From: Saccoglossus kowalevskii
Lineage: Eukaryota; Hemichordata; Enteropneusta; Harrimaniidae
Direction of reading: 5' to 3'
NCBI RefSeq assembly: GCF_000003605.2
Contig: NW_003123908.1
Location: 67,242-81,497 of the forward strand
Length of the DNA stretch: 14,256 bases
A program made the position numbers and the translations under genes. A model generated the notes under the pieces. That model was given only the letters and a program-made list of their open reading frames with translations, was not told where the DNA came from and made no database searches. This document shows positions 1 to 8,381 of this stretch, in pieces (within the stretch, counting starts at the first letter, position 1; each line of letters starts with the position of its first letter).

Positions 1-824
1 GCATTCTACCATTTTTTTTATTCACATTTTTGTCAGTTATTTATGACTATTCTAATTTACTTGCCGTTACCGACACACGATTTAAAAAACAGCAAGTAAA
101 ACCAAAATATATTCATATTTATAATAAAAATGAATAAAATAAAATATAAATATAAAATTTGAAAAAGTGGAGCTCACACTTACAGTTGGTTTTATTACGA
201 TTGATAGAATGCATACAACATTTTCTGGGTGTTTTCAGATTCCTAATTATTTTCTTAATTATGTACTATGAATTCCGCGGACGTGACTATCTTTAATGCT
301 AACCGACTAAACTCTTGCTAAGCTCTTGCAATTTGTGTAGCAATAAATGCGGAATTGTATCCATTTTAATATTTTTTTTGAACCAAAGAAAACACAAAGA
401 AGAGTGTTTACATTATTTAGTAGCTTAAGAGCTTTTAATTTATTGGGGTTGAGTTTAACGCTTTATGGACTTACACCAGGGACTGTATAACACAAATACA
501 AGGTTACCAGTCACTGTTTCAAAATAGATATATATGTGCGATGGTCTTTTCTGCAAGTAATTTGCTTTTTTCACTATAGCTATATTATTAAATATTAAAT
601 TCAATATGAAGGATGTCATGGTCATTGACAACTCCCACATGAACATGTTTTCTATATTAAATATATGTAATCATAATGATTTATATTTCAATATTTTTGA
701 CATTATTCTTATTATTTTCATATATCCTAAAACATTACTTTTCTTGACGTTATTATTAGAAGGGTTATTTACCTAATGTGTCGGTTTTTTAAAATCGAGA
801 ACTGCGATGTATTTTATACGCATT
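1..824. other. AT-rich non-coding stretch
   Basis: No gene is recognisable. The only structures seen are a 9-bp inverted repeat (TTTACTTGC at 56-64 with GCAAGTAAA at 92-100) and A/T-rich low-complexity sequence around 105-165. The open frame at 455-646 (minus) has no domain-like content. Confidence 0.6.
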
Positions 825-955
825 GAATACGTCACAGAGGACCAATAGCTACACGGAGGCTCCGATACGGCCGTCTTGTAAACCCAGGCGCTGAATGGAA
901 CACTGATTGAGCTATCATATTTTTCGTTCGCGGGTTCCAGTAAAGAATATACATT
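825..955 (+). repeat. Dispersed repeat family 2, copy A (possible tRNA-headed SINE remnant)
   Basis: By eye this stretch aligns with 11165-11305. In the best 44-bp block (868-911 against about 11215-11258) roughly 31 positions agree, and most differences are transitions, as expected for an old repeat. Similarity continues through TTCGCGGGTTCCAGTAAAGA (from 926). A box A-like TGGAACACTGA (896) and a box B-like GGTTCCAGTAA (933) stand 37 bp apart, close to tRNA promoter spacing but degenerate. GC and CpG content exceed the flanks. The 61-codon minus-strand frame here (773-958) is probably a by-product of the repeat. Confidence 0.5.
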
Positions 956-1934
956 CACGAGTCAATGTAGGAATTAATCGATAAAGTACTAAACCTAAAC
1001 GAGAATGAACCAACATGTAGACGTGTTAAACAATAACAGCCAAGCAACGTACGTGACTGTATCAGATATGGTAGTATCACGCAGATATAACAAAAACGTT
1101 GTTACGTTAAGCATAATTTATATAACCGCTACAGACCAGACACATTGTCAACTATCGTAGCATTTATTGACATGATATATTAACGCATACAGGTTTATAA
1201 CACACATTGTAGACTGTTCATTTTATAATAATAAAACACTGATACTAAAACAGCAAACTACATTCCAGCTTTTGAATTCGTACAATACTGTAATAAAACT
1301 ATTTAGGCTATTATTATTTTATTGTACAGTCCTTTAATATAAATAAGAGCTCTCCCGAGTTTACGGTACCACACAAATACCTTATGAGTGTGTGAAGCTC
1401 ACAGAGTAATATATAACATCTGATAATAATGTAAAATAATGACGTCTCACTAAAAATACATTTAGACAATGATATACTGCAACACCAATTATATTATATA
1501 TTTTCACAGAAATTATTATATTTTAATATTAACTAATTTCTAGGCTCAACAAAGTTGTTTTTTAAGGCAGAGACTGTTGTACTCTCGCCGAATACATGTA
1601 TACCTAATAAAGCAAAAAATTATACACTAGAATGGGAAAACATTGTCATTATCACCAATACAGACAAATTCTTGCTCGTTATAAAGTTATTCAAAGAAAA
1701 AAAAATGAGCAACCATAAAAAAAACACTGCTCTTATTCTAGTATATCTTCGTACATGATATAATTATATAAGACAGCGAATACAATATGGCTGGCATGCA
1801 GGGTGATAACGTCAGTGAAACTGTTCTCATTACATTAGTGTATATGTAAATGATACGCTATGTGCATGTTCTTATTTGACATCGACTGATATTTATACAC
1901 ATGGTATTTGGTTTACGAGACTCGGTGAGCTAGA
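956..1934. other. AT-rich non-coding stretch
   Basis: No gene or RNA gene is recognised. The open frame at 1555-1758 (plus) is Lys/Asn/Ile-rich in an AT-rich stretch and looks like chance. The part from about 1785 may be a badly decayed upstream extension of dispersed repeat family 1, because scattered similarity to about 13740-13866 is visible. Confidence 0.5.
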
Positions 1935-2225
1935 AATGTTGCATGTACAGTACATTAAAAATACATTGTTTGCCTGTTAGCGTGTGTTAATCAGACGGAA
2001 GATGAAAATAACTAATTGAACTATACTATACTATACTATACATTTGACTGACAGTTCAGGTTCTATATTTTCTTCTCGGCAGCACATAGCGTTGACAGGC
2101 GGGTCAATGTACTGATCTCAATTCTGCTATCTAAAATGGCAAAGATGTATTTATTATGACAGTAGACCATATAATAAATTAATGAATAATCCAAAACAAG
2201 GCCAGAGTCATAATGAAATCATTAT
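1935..2225 (+). repeat. Dispersed repeat family 1, copy 1
   Basis: About 290 bp aligns collinearly with 13867-14150, roughly 60-70% identical by eye with small gaps. Shared anchors in order are GCGTGTGT, a TCAGACG-GAAGAT-like block, ATTTGACTG-CAG, TAGCGTTGACAG (copy 1 at about 2087), GTATTTATT / ATATTTATTCTG, ATATAATAAA and AAGGCCAG-GTCATAAT. Order and spacing are conserved, so this is homology rather than shared AT-richness. No reading frame is shared, so it is probably a non-autonomous element or the terminal part of a longer transposon. Copy 1 carries a private CTATA expansion. Confidence 0.7.
2021..2041 (+). repeat. CTATA pentanucleotide microsatellite
   Basis: Four perfect CTATA units plus one base. 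It lies inside dispersed repeat copy 1; the aligned part of copy 2 (near 13955) has only CTCTAGTACAT, so the expansion arose after the copies separated. Confidence 0.9.
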
Positions 2226-2310
2226 GGACACGTATGCGTCTGTCGTATATTGATGATATGGTATCTATGGTGAGTGTGAAATAAATGTTTTAATTTAATT
2301 ACAATTACAA

Positions 2311-2316
2311 TTTATT
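2311..2316 (-). promoter_or_regulatory. Alternative polyadenylation signal AATAAA for the GPCR gene
   Basis: Minus-strand AATAAA about 425 nt past the GPCR stop. It is the canonical hexamer, so it competes with the nearer ATTAAA; both could be used. It lies just beyond the end of dispersed repeat copy 1 (1935-2225). Confidence 0.3.
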
Positions 2317-2495
2317 ATCGACAATGTCAGTAACAATCACGTAAACACCATGTTTCAAATTAAATGTCATCTTGGTGATTTATATATACTGTGTGATGGG
2401 AAAAACATACTTAACATTAGTTTGGCTATACGATTAATGATATTACTGCCTAAAAAAACAAAAACATTATTATTTATGTGAAATACGAGATAATT

Positions 2496-2501
2496 TTTAA
2501 T
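2496..2501 (-). promoter_or_regulatory. Candidate polyadenylation signal ATTAAA for the GPCR gene
   Basis: Read on the minus strand this is ATTAAA, about 240 nt past the GPCR stop codon, the first canonical or near-canonical hexamer I find downstream. It would give a short 3'UTR. AT-rich DNA contains such hexamers by chance, so the call is tentative. Confidence 0.3.
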
Positions 2502-2741
2502 TCTACACGATAAAATACACAGTGTTTCAATAATCGGTCTCGTCAGGTCAATCATCGTTCTAGACTGAAGACAGATTTTCTTATGCGATTTGAGAATAGT
2601 AACAAATGATCAGACTTCGATAATATGTTTCATTTGTAATGCTTGTCAAACGTATTATAGACACAATCCAAAAACAAAACGACCACTTTTTCAATTATCG
2701 CCAGAATTTGAAAGTTTCCAAATTGTTAAAACAAACTTTAG

Positions 2742-3770
2742 CTATAAGTTTACATGTGCATTGACTGAATACAGTTTAGTGGTAGTTGTTGTAGCGACTG
2801 TCGTCTTTCTCTGAACTGGTTCACGACAGCCAAATGCTTGGAGGAATGCTTCACGCTCGGTTGAGCTGATCAGATTATACAGTATAGGGTTCACTACCAG
2901 ACTTATGATCAGTAACCAACGCGATAAATCGTATATGCAAATGATAGCCATTACGTCAGCAGAGGAGTTACCAGTGACGTTGTATGTTAGGTGGTCGATG
3001 AACTTGATGACAGTCGGAGTCATGCACAGGAAAAAGACAGTGGTAATGGACACGCATGTTATCAGTATCTGTTTCTCGTCCGACCTTCGAATAGCACGAA
3101 CGTCTGACTCCAACTGCCGAATAAACATTCGGAAACTTTGCGCCGTCATCACGTACATAACAGGTAGTACCACCAAGGAGACAGAGAAGATGACGATATA
3201 CAACGCGTACGCAACGTTCTGTGCTTGTTTCCGCGTGTTACCGGAGACAAAGCATTCCATCACCCGTGGAATGCTGAGAAGGGCTCCCAACAACCACGTG
3301 CACATAACTAAAGAGATTACTCGTTTTTTAGTAAGAGTGTTGCGAAATCTCAGTGGGTAGCAAATACCGATATGTCTCTCTACACTTAGAACTATGACTG
3401 TTAACAGTGCCGTGAAAAGTAAGAGATTTTGAAAGATTGTCGTGTAGCATATAAAACCAACATTTTCAAGAATATAAACGCCTCCGGTGATCACAAACAC
3501 ATAGTACACCAATACCGAGATGAGAAGTAACAGGTCGGCGACAGCCAGATTCACAAGATATATGTTTGCAGTAGTCTTCATGGAAGGGATTCGACGTAAA
3601 ACATAAATGAACAAAATGTTAAGTATAATACCGATCACGGCTATACCTGTAGCTACTTTGAAGTAGACATTGCTGGGTGCCAAACAAACCAGACCATCCC
3701 TGTGAATGTCGGTGAAATTTTGCATCTCGTTCACCGCAAGCGTAGAACGGTTTACGTCGACTAAAGTCAT
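2742..3770 (-). CDS. Class A (rhodopsin-like) G-protein-coupled receptor, peptide-receptor-like, single coding exon
   Basis: A complete 342-residue seven-helix receptor of the plasma membrane, inferred to signal through heterotrimeric G proteins. Approximate helices: TM1 37-59 (N51 = 1.50), TM2 69-94 (LAVAD, D79 = 2.50), TM3 106-137 (C108 = 3.25, then ERH at 131-133 in place of DRY), TM4 150-168 (W159), TM5 188-211 (P203), TM6 233-259 (FFLCMTP, P252), TM7 273-300 (NPILY, N294-Y298), helix 8 at about 302-314 with C315 a possible palmitoylation site. C173 in loop 2 can pair with C108. N-glycosylation sequons lie at N7 and N18, and also at N264 and N268 in loop 3. The tail is Thr-rich (323-331). 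The start is the first Met: an in-frame stop lies eight codons upstream (3792-3794). The TM3 end and the NPILYNLISS region recall the TRH/neuromedin U/ghrelin-type peptide receptor group, but the ligand cannot be assigned. M250 replaces the usual W6.48. The coding sequence has no intron. Confidence 0.93.
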   Translation of the reverse strand: MTLVDVNRSTLAVNEMQNFTDIHRDGLVCLAPSNVYFKVATGIAVIGIILNILFIYVLRRIPSMKTTANIYLVNLAVADLLLLISVLVYYVFVITGGVYILENVGFICYTTIFQNLLLFTALLTVIVLSVERHIGICYPLRFRNTLTKKRVISLVMCTWLLGALLSIPRVMECFVSGNTRKQAQNVAYALYIVIFSVSLVVLPVMYVMTAQSFRMFIRQLESDVRAIRRSDEKQILITCVSITTVFFLCMTPTVIKFIDHLTYNVTGNSSADVMAIICIYDLSRWLLIISLVVNPILYNLISSTEREAFLQAFGCREPVQRKTTVATTTTTKLYSVNAHVNL

Positions 3771-3839
3771 ATTAAACGTCCTCGTTCTGACCTATACTCG
3801 CGTATCTGAGCCCAATGATGATATATGTATTCTCTTTCC

Positions 3840-4746
3840 CTGCGGAATATTATAAGCAGATTCGCTATAGTTACATCCGGGTCATTAGAATCACAGCACC
3901 ATTCAACATTTAATTTTCTTTGACTGCTAAATCCTCCCTAAAAATCCGCTCATTTACAATAATTTATTATTCATTTATGTCATATGTGGTACTATATTAT
4001 ACGTAATTACAGTCATTAATGAGATACTGAGTGACGGGGTAATTGAACGCACAGTGACATAGCTAAGGCATTTAACAATTAATGTAATTATTATATTTAT
4101 AGTGGTTGTCATACATAAAGCATTACGTGGTAATAAGTCTATTTGAAGATATGTATATATCCTCGGTGATCGATATCAACATTAATTTCAGTATGCTATA
4201 TGCAGTCATAACACATGAGTGAATGTAGTATATGAGAAGTATGTTTCGTAAAATTGCTGATAGTGTTTGTTTGTTTCGAAAAACGTGGTTTCTCTTACCC
4301 CAAAGTGTTTTAATTTATATTTTCATCATTAAGTAACATCAATCATTGATCAAACATCCTTCAAAGCAACAGTTATTGACAGAGTAAGTACAAGTAATTA
4401 ATAATTGAAACATTCTTTAAATGCACGCTATATATTAATATTCAAGCAAGATTCAACTAGATAAGCATTTGGTCTTTGGACTATTGTGTGTATCTGATTT
4501 TGCCAGATTTGCAGGTATTTTAAAAAAACGCAATATTTTTCAGTGCTTATGAACGCTTGCGATGTACAACGATCTTTGTTTCATATAAACACACATAGAG
4601 CAGTAATTCGCTCCACCATTAAGGCATCATTTTTGTTTTAGAAAATTCAGATCATCATAAAATTGTACATACTAGTCCCAAGAACACAATAATTTTTTTT
4701 CAAAGTGTATCGTTAATGATTTACTACACATTTCATTCGAACTTAC
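3840..4746 (-). other. Candidate 5'UTR intron of the GPCR gene
   Basis: On the minus strand a strong donor (GCG then GTAAGT, GT at 4746-4745) lies about 120 nt after the start predicted from the CRE/TATA pair. An acceptor (ATATTCCGCAG, AG at 3841-3840) is preceded by a branch-point-like TTCTAATGAC. Splicing would remove about 907 nt and leave a 69-nt leader (3839-3771) without any ATG, whereas the unspliced upstream sequence contains ATGs. The pieces fit together, but each is common by chance. Apart from this the interval is AT-rich and holds no gene I recognise. Confidence 0.22.
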
Positions 4747-4892
4747 CGCAGCATAACATACACAAAACGGTCACGCACTCACGACAGATATGTTGTGTGT
4801 TTCTATTTGAATATTAGATGATTTACCAGTATATATCCATTATACAATACCATTTAGCATCCCGGGCATAGACCTAAAATAATTTCACATAG

Positions 4893-4917
4893 TATTTATA
4901 AAAGTGGCTTGACGTCA
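4893..4917 (-). promoter_or_regulatory. Candidate core promoter: CRE plus TATA box facing the GPCR
   Basis: The palindromic cAMP-response element TGACGTCA sits at 4910-4917. On the minus strand it is followed 9 bp later by TATAAATA (4900-4893), a full match to the TATA consensus. This order is normal for a minus-strand promoter and would start transcription near 4865, about 1.1 kb before the GPCR start codon. The plus strand also reads TATAAAAG at 4897-4904, but there the CRE would lie downstream of the TATA box. Assignment to the GPCR is inference. Confidence 0.25.
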
Positions 4918-6685
4918 CAGGAATGTTACGTATGTAAGCAAATAAGTATTCAGTTTACAATCAATATATATGTTCACTAAATTTAGCAGAGAAAACACCT
5001 GCGGATATTTAGACAATTTCAAATATAGTATTCGCTTTATATTTCATAAATGACCACCAGCCCATTATTTTTTACATTGAGTTTTACATCAATGCATTCA
5101 TGTACTACTTTTGCTCGTGGGCAGATCTGTTTCGCCAACGCATAAATCATATGTGTTTGTTTGAGTATTGAGACACATCGTAAACATATACGCTATTTCT
5201 CATTAAATGTAATGACATTAAAGACGTGTGAGCTGTTAGCAGCAAAAGTGAACAACTGCATTGTTAAAAGTGTGTGATATGACTGAAGTATTTCATCAAA
5301 CTTAATGTTCCATCTCGAAGTGATATTTGTCTTTTGTACGGAGTAACGTTCACGAATCTCAGCAATCCGTGTTATAACATATTTCTATTTCCTAATCGAC
5401 CGTGTGAATGTGAAATTACATTACTCGCTCCGCCATGTAAGCCTTGATTTGATAATTTATTTAATAAGTTGTTTTCCGCATATTCATATTTACCTGGTCT
5501 ACATGTCATGACTTTTGTAGTTTATTGTGCAAGACAATGAAGACCATTACTGCGGTACGTAAGACTGCCATGTAAATGACATGATAGGCGAGTCACGTGA
5601 TGGGCCTTGGTCGCAAGGTCTCGATGTCTATAAGAACATACTTATTCTGTCTATCCATGTGAAAGTACATTTACTGTCACTGCAAAATTATTACTCACAC
5701 CAAAACACAAGTTTTTTAGTTGTAATGTGGCGAGTTATGATGTCGCAGTTTTGTTATTGTTGTGATGTTCGTCTACTTGATTTTGAAGGATAATTTGAAA
5801 AAATACTCTTTTTGAATAATTCTCTCAGAGATTCTTTCTCAATTAGATGAACGTCACACTCTCGTCACTAGTTCCATTCACGTAATGATCTAAAGAGGCG
5901 CATAGCAAAATAGTCAATGTTGAAATGTTGCTTATATTGTATACTAAACAATATGGCGGTGAAAGTAAAGGAGACATCGACCTTTATTGTGTTTTGTTTT
6001 TGTTTTGTTTTTTGCTGATGTCACATTTTGCTCTGTTTGGCGTCAACAAAATGACGTTGCTAACGCAGTCTGTCTGCAGAAAATATCTGCATACAATATT
6101 TAATAAACATAGTATTGATTGCGTCATATATGAGGAACTGGTGTACTTTTGTCGATTTGTATTTGCGATACTATTTGGCCTCGTACTTCTGTGTTACGCG
6201 AGCCTAAAAATAATAACTTTCAGAAGGACACCAAATTGTATCAGAAATTATTAAAATACTATAACAAAGATAAAAGACCGACACAGAGGAGCTATGACCC
6301 ACACTAGGTATAAATGTGCACGAGTGTTTCTAGTTTTATTTCCATTGCTCACAAATATTGACATACTAAAGATATCTCAGATGGTCATTACATTGCATAA
6401 TTAACATATGAATATTTATGACATCTCTATAAAAATATGATAATGACCGACTGTGGGTGGGCAATATCTAAATAATTTTCAATCGGTCAAATAATACCTC
6501 TCGAGATGAATTACGTGCAGTGAAGTAAAAAACAATATGTATTTGTGTGAAGGGCAATTCCGAGCAACTTTATGAACATTTCTCCAGAACGTTATCAGTT
6601 ATCCTGTTAAACAGACAGATAAAGGAACACAAACCGGTAAAAACATAACAATTATAACAAGCTTTTGGCTTTTGTGAGTAAGATT

Positions 6686-6690
<5 letters not shown>
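4918..6690. other. AT-rich non-coding stretch with no supported gene
   Basis: No domain-bearing frame is seen. Frames at 5581-5793 and 5925-6254 (plus, 109 codons, hydrophobic and Cys/Phe-rich) resemble chance frames in T-rich DNA; the second runs through a GTTTT microsatellite. Small sites seen: a TCACGTGA E-box palindrome at 5593-5600, and CCTTG/CAAGG flanking a 4-base loop at about 5605-5618. Confidence 0.5.
5991..6013 (+). repeat. Imperfect GTTTT microsatellite
   Basis: Four GTTTT-type units with T-run length variation. A longer GTTTT tract lies at 6691-6716. Confidence 0.85.

Positions 6691-6716
<26 letters not shown>
6691..6716 (+). repeat. GTTTT pentanucleotide microsatellite
   Basis: Four perfect GTTTT units followed by GTTTTTG, preceded by a run of seven T. 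AAAAC-type simple repeats often derive from degraded poly(A) tails of retroposons on the other strand, but no retroposon body is recognised beside it. Confidence 0.9.
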
Positions 6717-7322
6717 GAAATTCTTGACTTTGGTAATATAACCTGAAATGATGTGAACATTTGTCGTGATAAATGTCTAAGTAAAATCGCGACAGCTCCA
6801 TATTTTAAACCGAATTATACAACTTATTAACGATGACATTTTGATTTGCTACTCGGTACACGTCGTCTTAAAAAAAACGGTTATTAGACTTCACCGATTA
6901 ATCAGAATGACATAACATCAATTTATATAATCTTTTTAATAATACAATATTACGAATCAGTCTCACACATATCCTCTCTCTATGACAGGCGCTACACTTA
7001 GTGTCAGAAATTAATTAATTTCAGCGTATAATCCTTTCGTAATTACATTTATGTCTACATTTTCCAAGTGAAATATTTTATATCGCCTAATACAGTAACA
7101 AAACTGACATTTATAATGAGATTGTTCACATTTTGTCATAACATTTTTGATTATCTATATCGTGTTGTTTTTTAAAGATTATCTAACCTTTTGTTATCGA
7201 TGACATTCTCAAACAACGTGGTGTCAAATGGACCAGCAAAACAACCTCCCTCTACGTGCATCTGTGAGTTACATAAGTGACTTTATGAACTATTCAGACA
7301 AATGTTTCATGTACTTTGTTTA
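6717..7322. other. AT-rich non-coding stretch
   Basis: No gene seen. It holds a perfect 16-bp palindrome GAAATTAATTAATTTC (7007-7022), a possible paired homeodomain site, just after the short inverted repeat ACACT-T-AGTGT. Confidence 0.5.
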
Positions 7323-7345
7323 AAATTGTCGATTTAATAATTTGC
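7323..7345 (+). repeat. Short direct repeat, copy 1
   Basis: The core AATTGTCGATT-Y-AATAATTTGC recurs at 7570-7592, 247 bp downstream in the same orientation, with only one or two mismatches. Weaker similarity extends about 8 bp upstream and 25 bp downstream. Probably a remnant of local duplication or a tandem element. Confidence 0.6.
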
Positions 7346-7569
7346 AAATAAGGGTGTATGTATTTTCAACATGACGTTAGTATTATCAAACTCACTCTCC
7401 TTCGCCCTTGTAAGGGTACGTAATGACTGTAAGAATCGTTCCGATCTATGTATCTATCTATTGTCATGGTCTAAAAATAACAAATATTTGTCACATGTTG
7501 TTAGTACTATATTCCCCCATCCGTGCTTAAACGGATAAGCTAAAATATAAATCTCTAGAACCTCGTTTA

Positions 7570-7592
7570 TAATTGTCGATTCAATAATTTGC
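7570..7592 (+). repeat. Short direct repeat, copy 2
   Basis: Partner of 7323-7345. Between the copies nothing coding is seen, only a CCCTT-GT-AAGGG inverted repeat near 7405. Confidence 0.6.
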
Positions 7593-8049
7593 TATTTGGG
7601 GTATAAGTATAGAAAACACCGCGAAACATAGGGGTTTCGTGAGTGCACTTTATTTACGATGTTGGTACTCAAGAGTAAAGCTGTAAGCACCATTACGGGT
7701 TACAAGGTATTAATGTTATAGTTGCTTTGTAAATGTAACTTAAATTGTCAATATGCGGACACTCATACTGTTATTAATTATATATCAATCAAGTAATTCA
7801 AATTCAAGTTTTGTTGAACTGACCAGTTATAGCAGCAGTTGTCTTCACTTCACAGGAACCTGAACCTCATTGATATTTATTCTCAAATGGTAGGTAATAG
7901 TGTCCGATTTAGATATTGTCACAGTGAATGTGTCCACTTGTCTGTTACATCCACCAACCATGCTCCAGAGCATCTTCCGATCATCTTAACTTCGATTTTT
8001 GACGATAACCATAGTCAGCTGATGCACACGTGATAATAAAATAAATACT
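7593..8049. other. Non-coding stretch with one candidate micro-exon
   Basis: No supported gene. At 7856-7889 a 34-nt segment lies between a good acceptor (TTGTCTTCACTTCACAG) and a GTAGGT donor, and one frame is open through it. This is a weak signal without neighbouring exons. The frame at 7839-8033 shows no recognisable domain. Confidence 0.4.
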
Positions 8050-8057
8050 ATAAGGGG

Positions 8058-8079
8058 GCCGCCATCTTGAATGACGTCT
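8058..8079. promoter_or_regulatory. YY1-type motif next to a CRE-like site
   Basis: The minus strand reads CAAGATGGCGGC at 8069-8058, a full match to the animal YY1 consensus, and TGACGTCT follows at 8072-8079. Together they could be a regulatory module, or the edge of a transposable element that carries such sites; no start site or gene is visible nearby. Confidence 0.35.
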
Positions 8080-8284
8080 AAAACTAAAAAAGAGACAAGT
8101 TTTGAAACGCGTTTTTAACAGATTCCTACAAATCAGGATAAAAATACCAATCTTTCAGGAAAATACGGTCCGCTGGGGTTATATTAAGCCAACCGATAAC
8201 AAAATTCGACCAAATTCGTCGTTTTGTGCGGAAAGATCCCTTGCATAGGAACACCTAATTACGCGAAGAACCTAGAACACTAAG

Positions 8285-8381
8285 CCGGGGTATTTGAAAC
8301 CGAAATTGTCATCTAAGCGTCAGACCGTCGCTGATTGGCTGCTGAGCTGGAATGCCAATTTTTAGTTTTAAATACCCCAGG
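8285..8381. repeat. Inverted repeat (hairpin-forming)
   Basis: The left arm (8285-8308, CCGGGGTATTTGAAACC...) and the right arm (8356-8381) are imperfect reverse complements: GGGGTATTT pairs with AAATACCCC, and the stem continues with a few mismatches and bulges to AATTG/CAATT. The loop is 47 nt and contains GATTGG, an inverted CCAAT box. The surrounding 8050-8560 is richer in GC and CpG than its flanks, so the whole block may be one decayed mobile element. Confidence 0.6.

Noticed and set aside
2590-2814. 74-codon plus-strand frame reaching a run of Val codons
   Set aside because: Its end is the antisense of the GPCR Thr-rich tail; the rest is 3'UTR sequence.
2905-3360. 151-codon open frame on the plus strand
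   Set aside because: Lies wholly antisense to the GPCR coding sequence; no domain, and the minus-strand frame is clearly the real one.
5925-6254. 109-codon plus-strand frame with hydrophobic segments
   Set aside because: T-rich DNA gives Phe/Leu/Ile-rich chance frames; it crosses a GTTTT microsatellite and shows no family motif.
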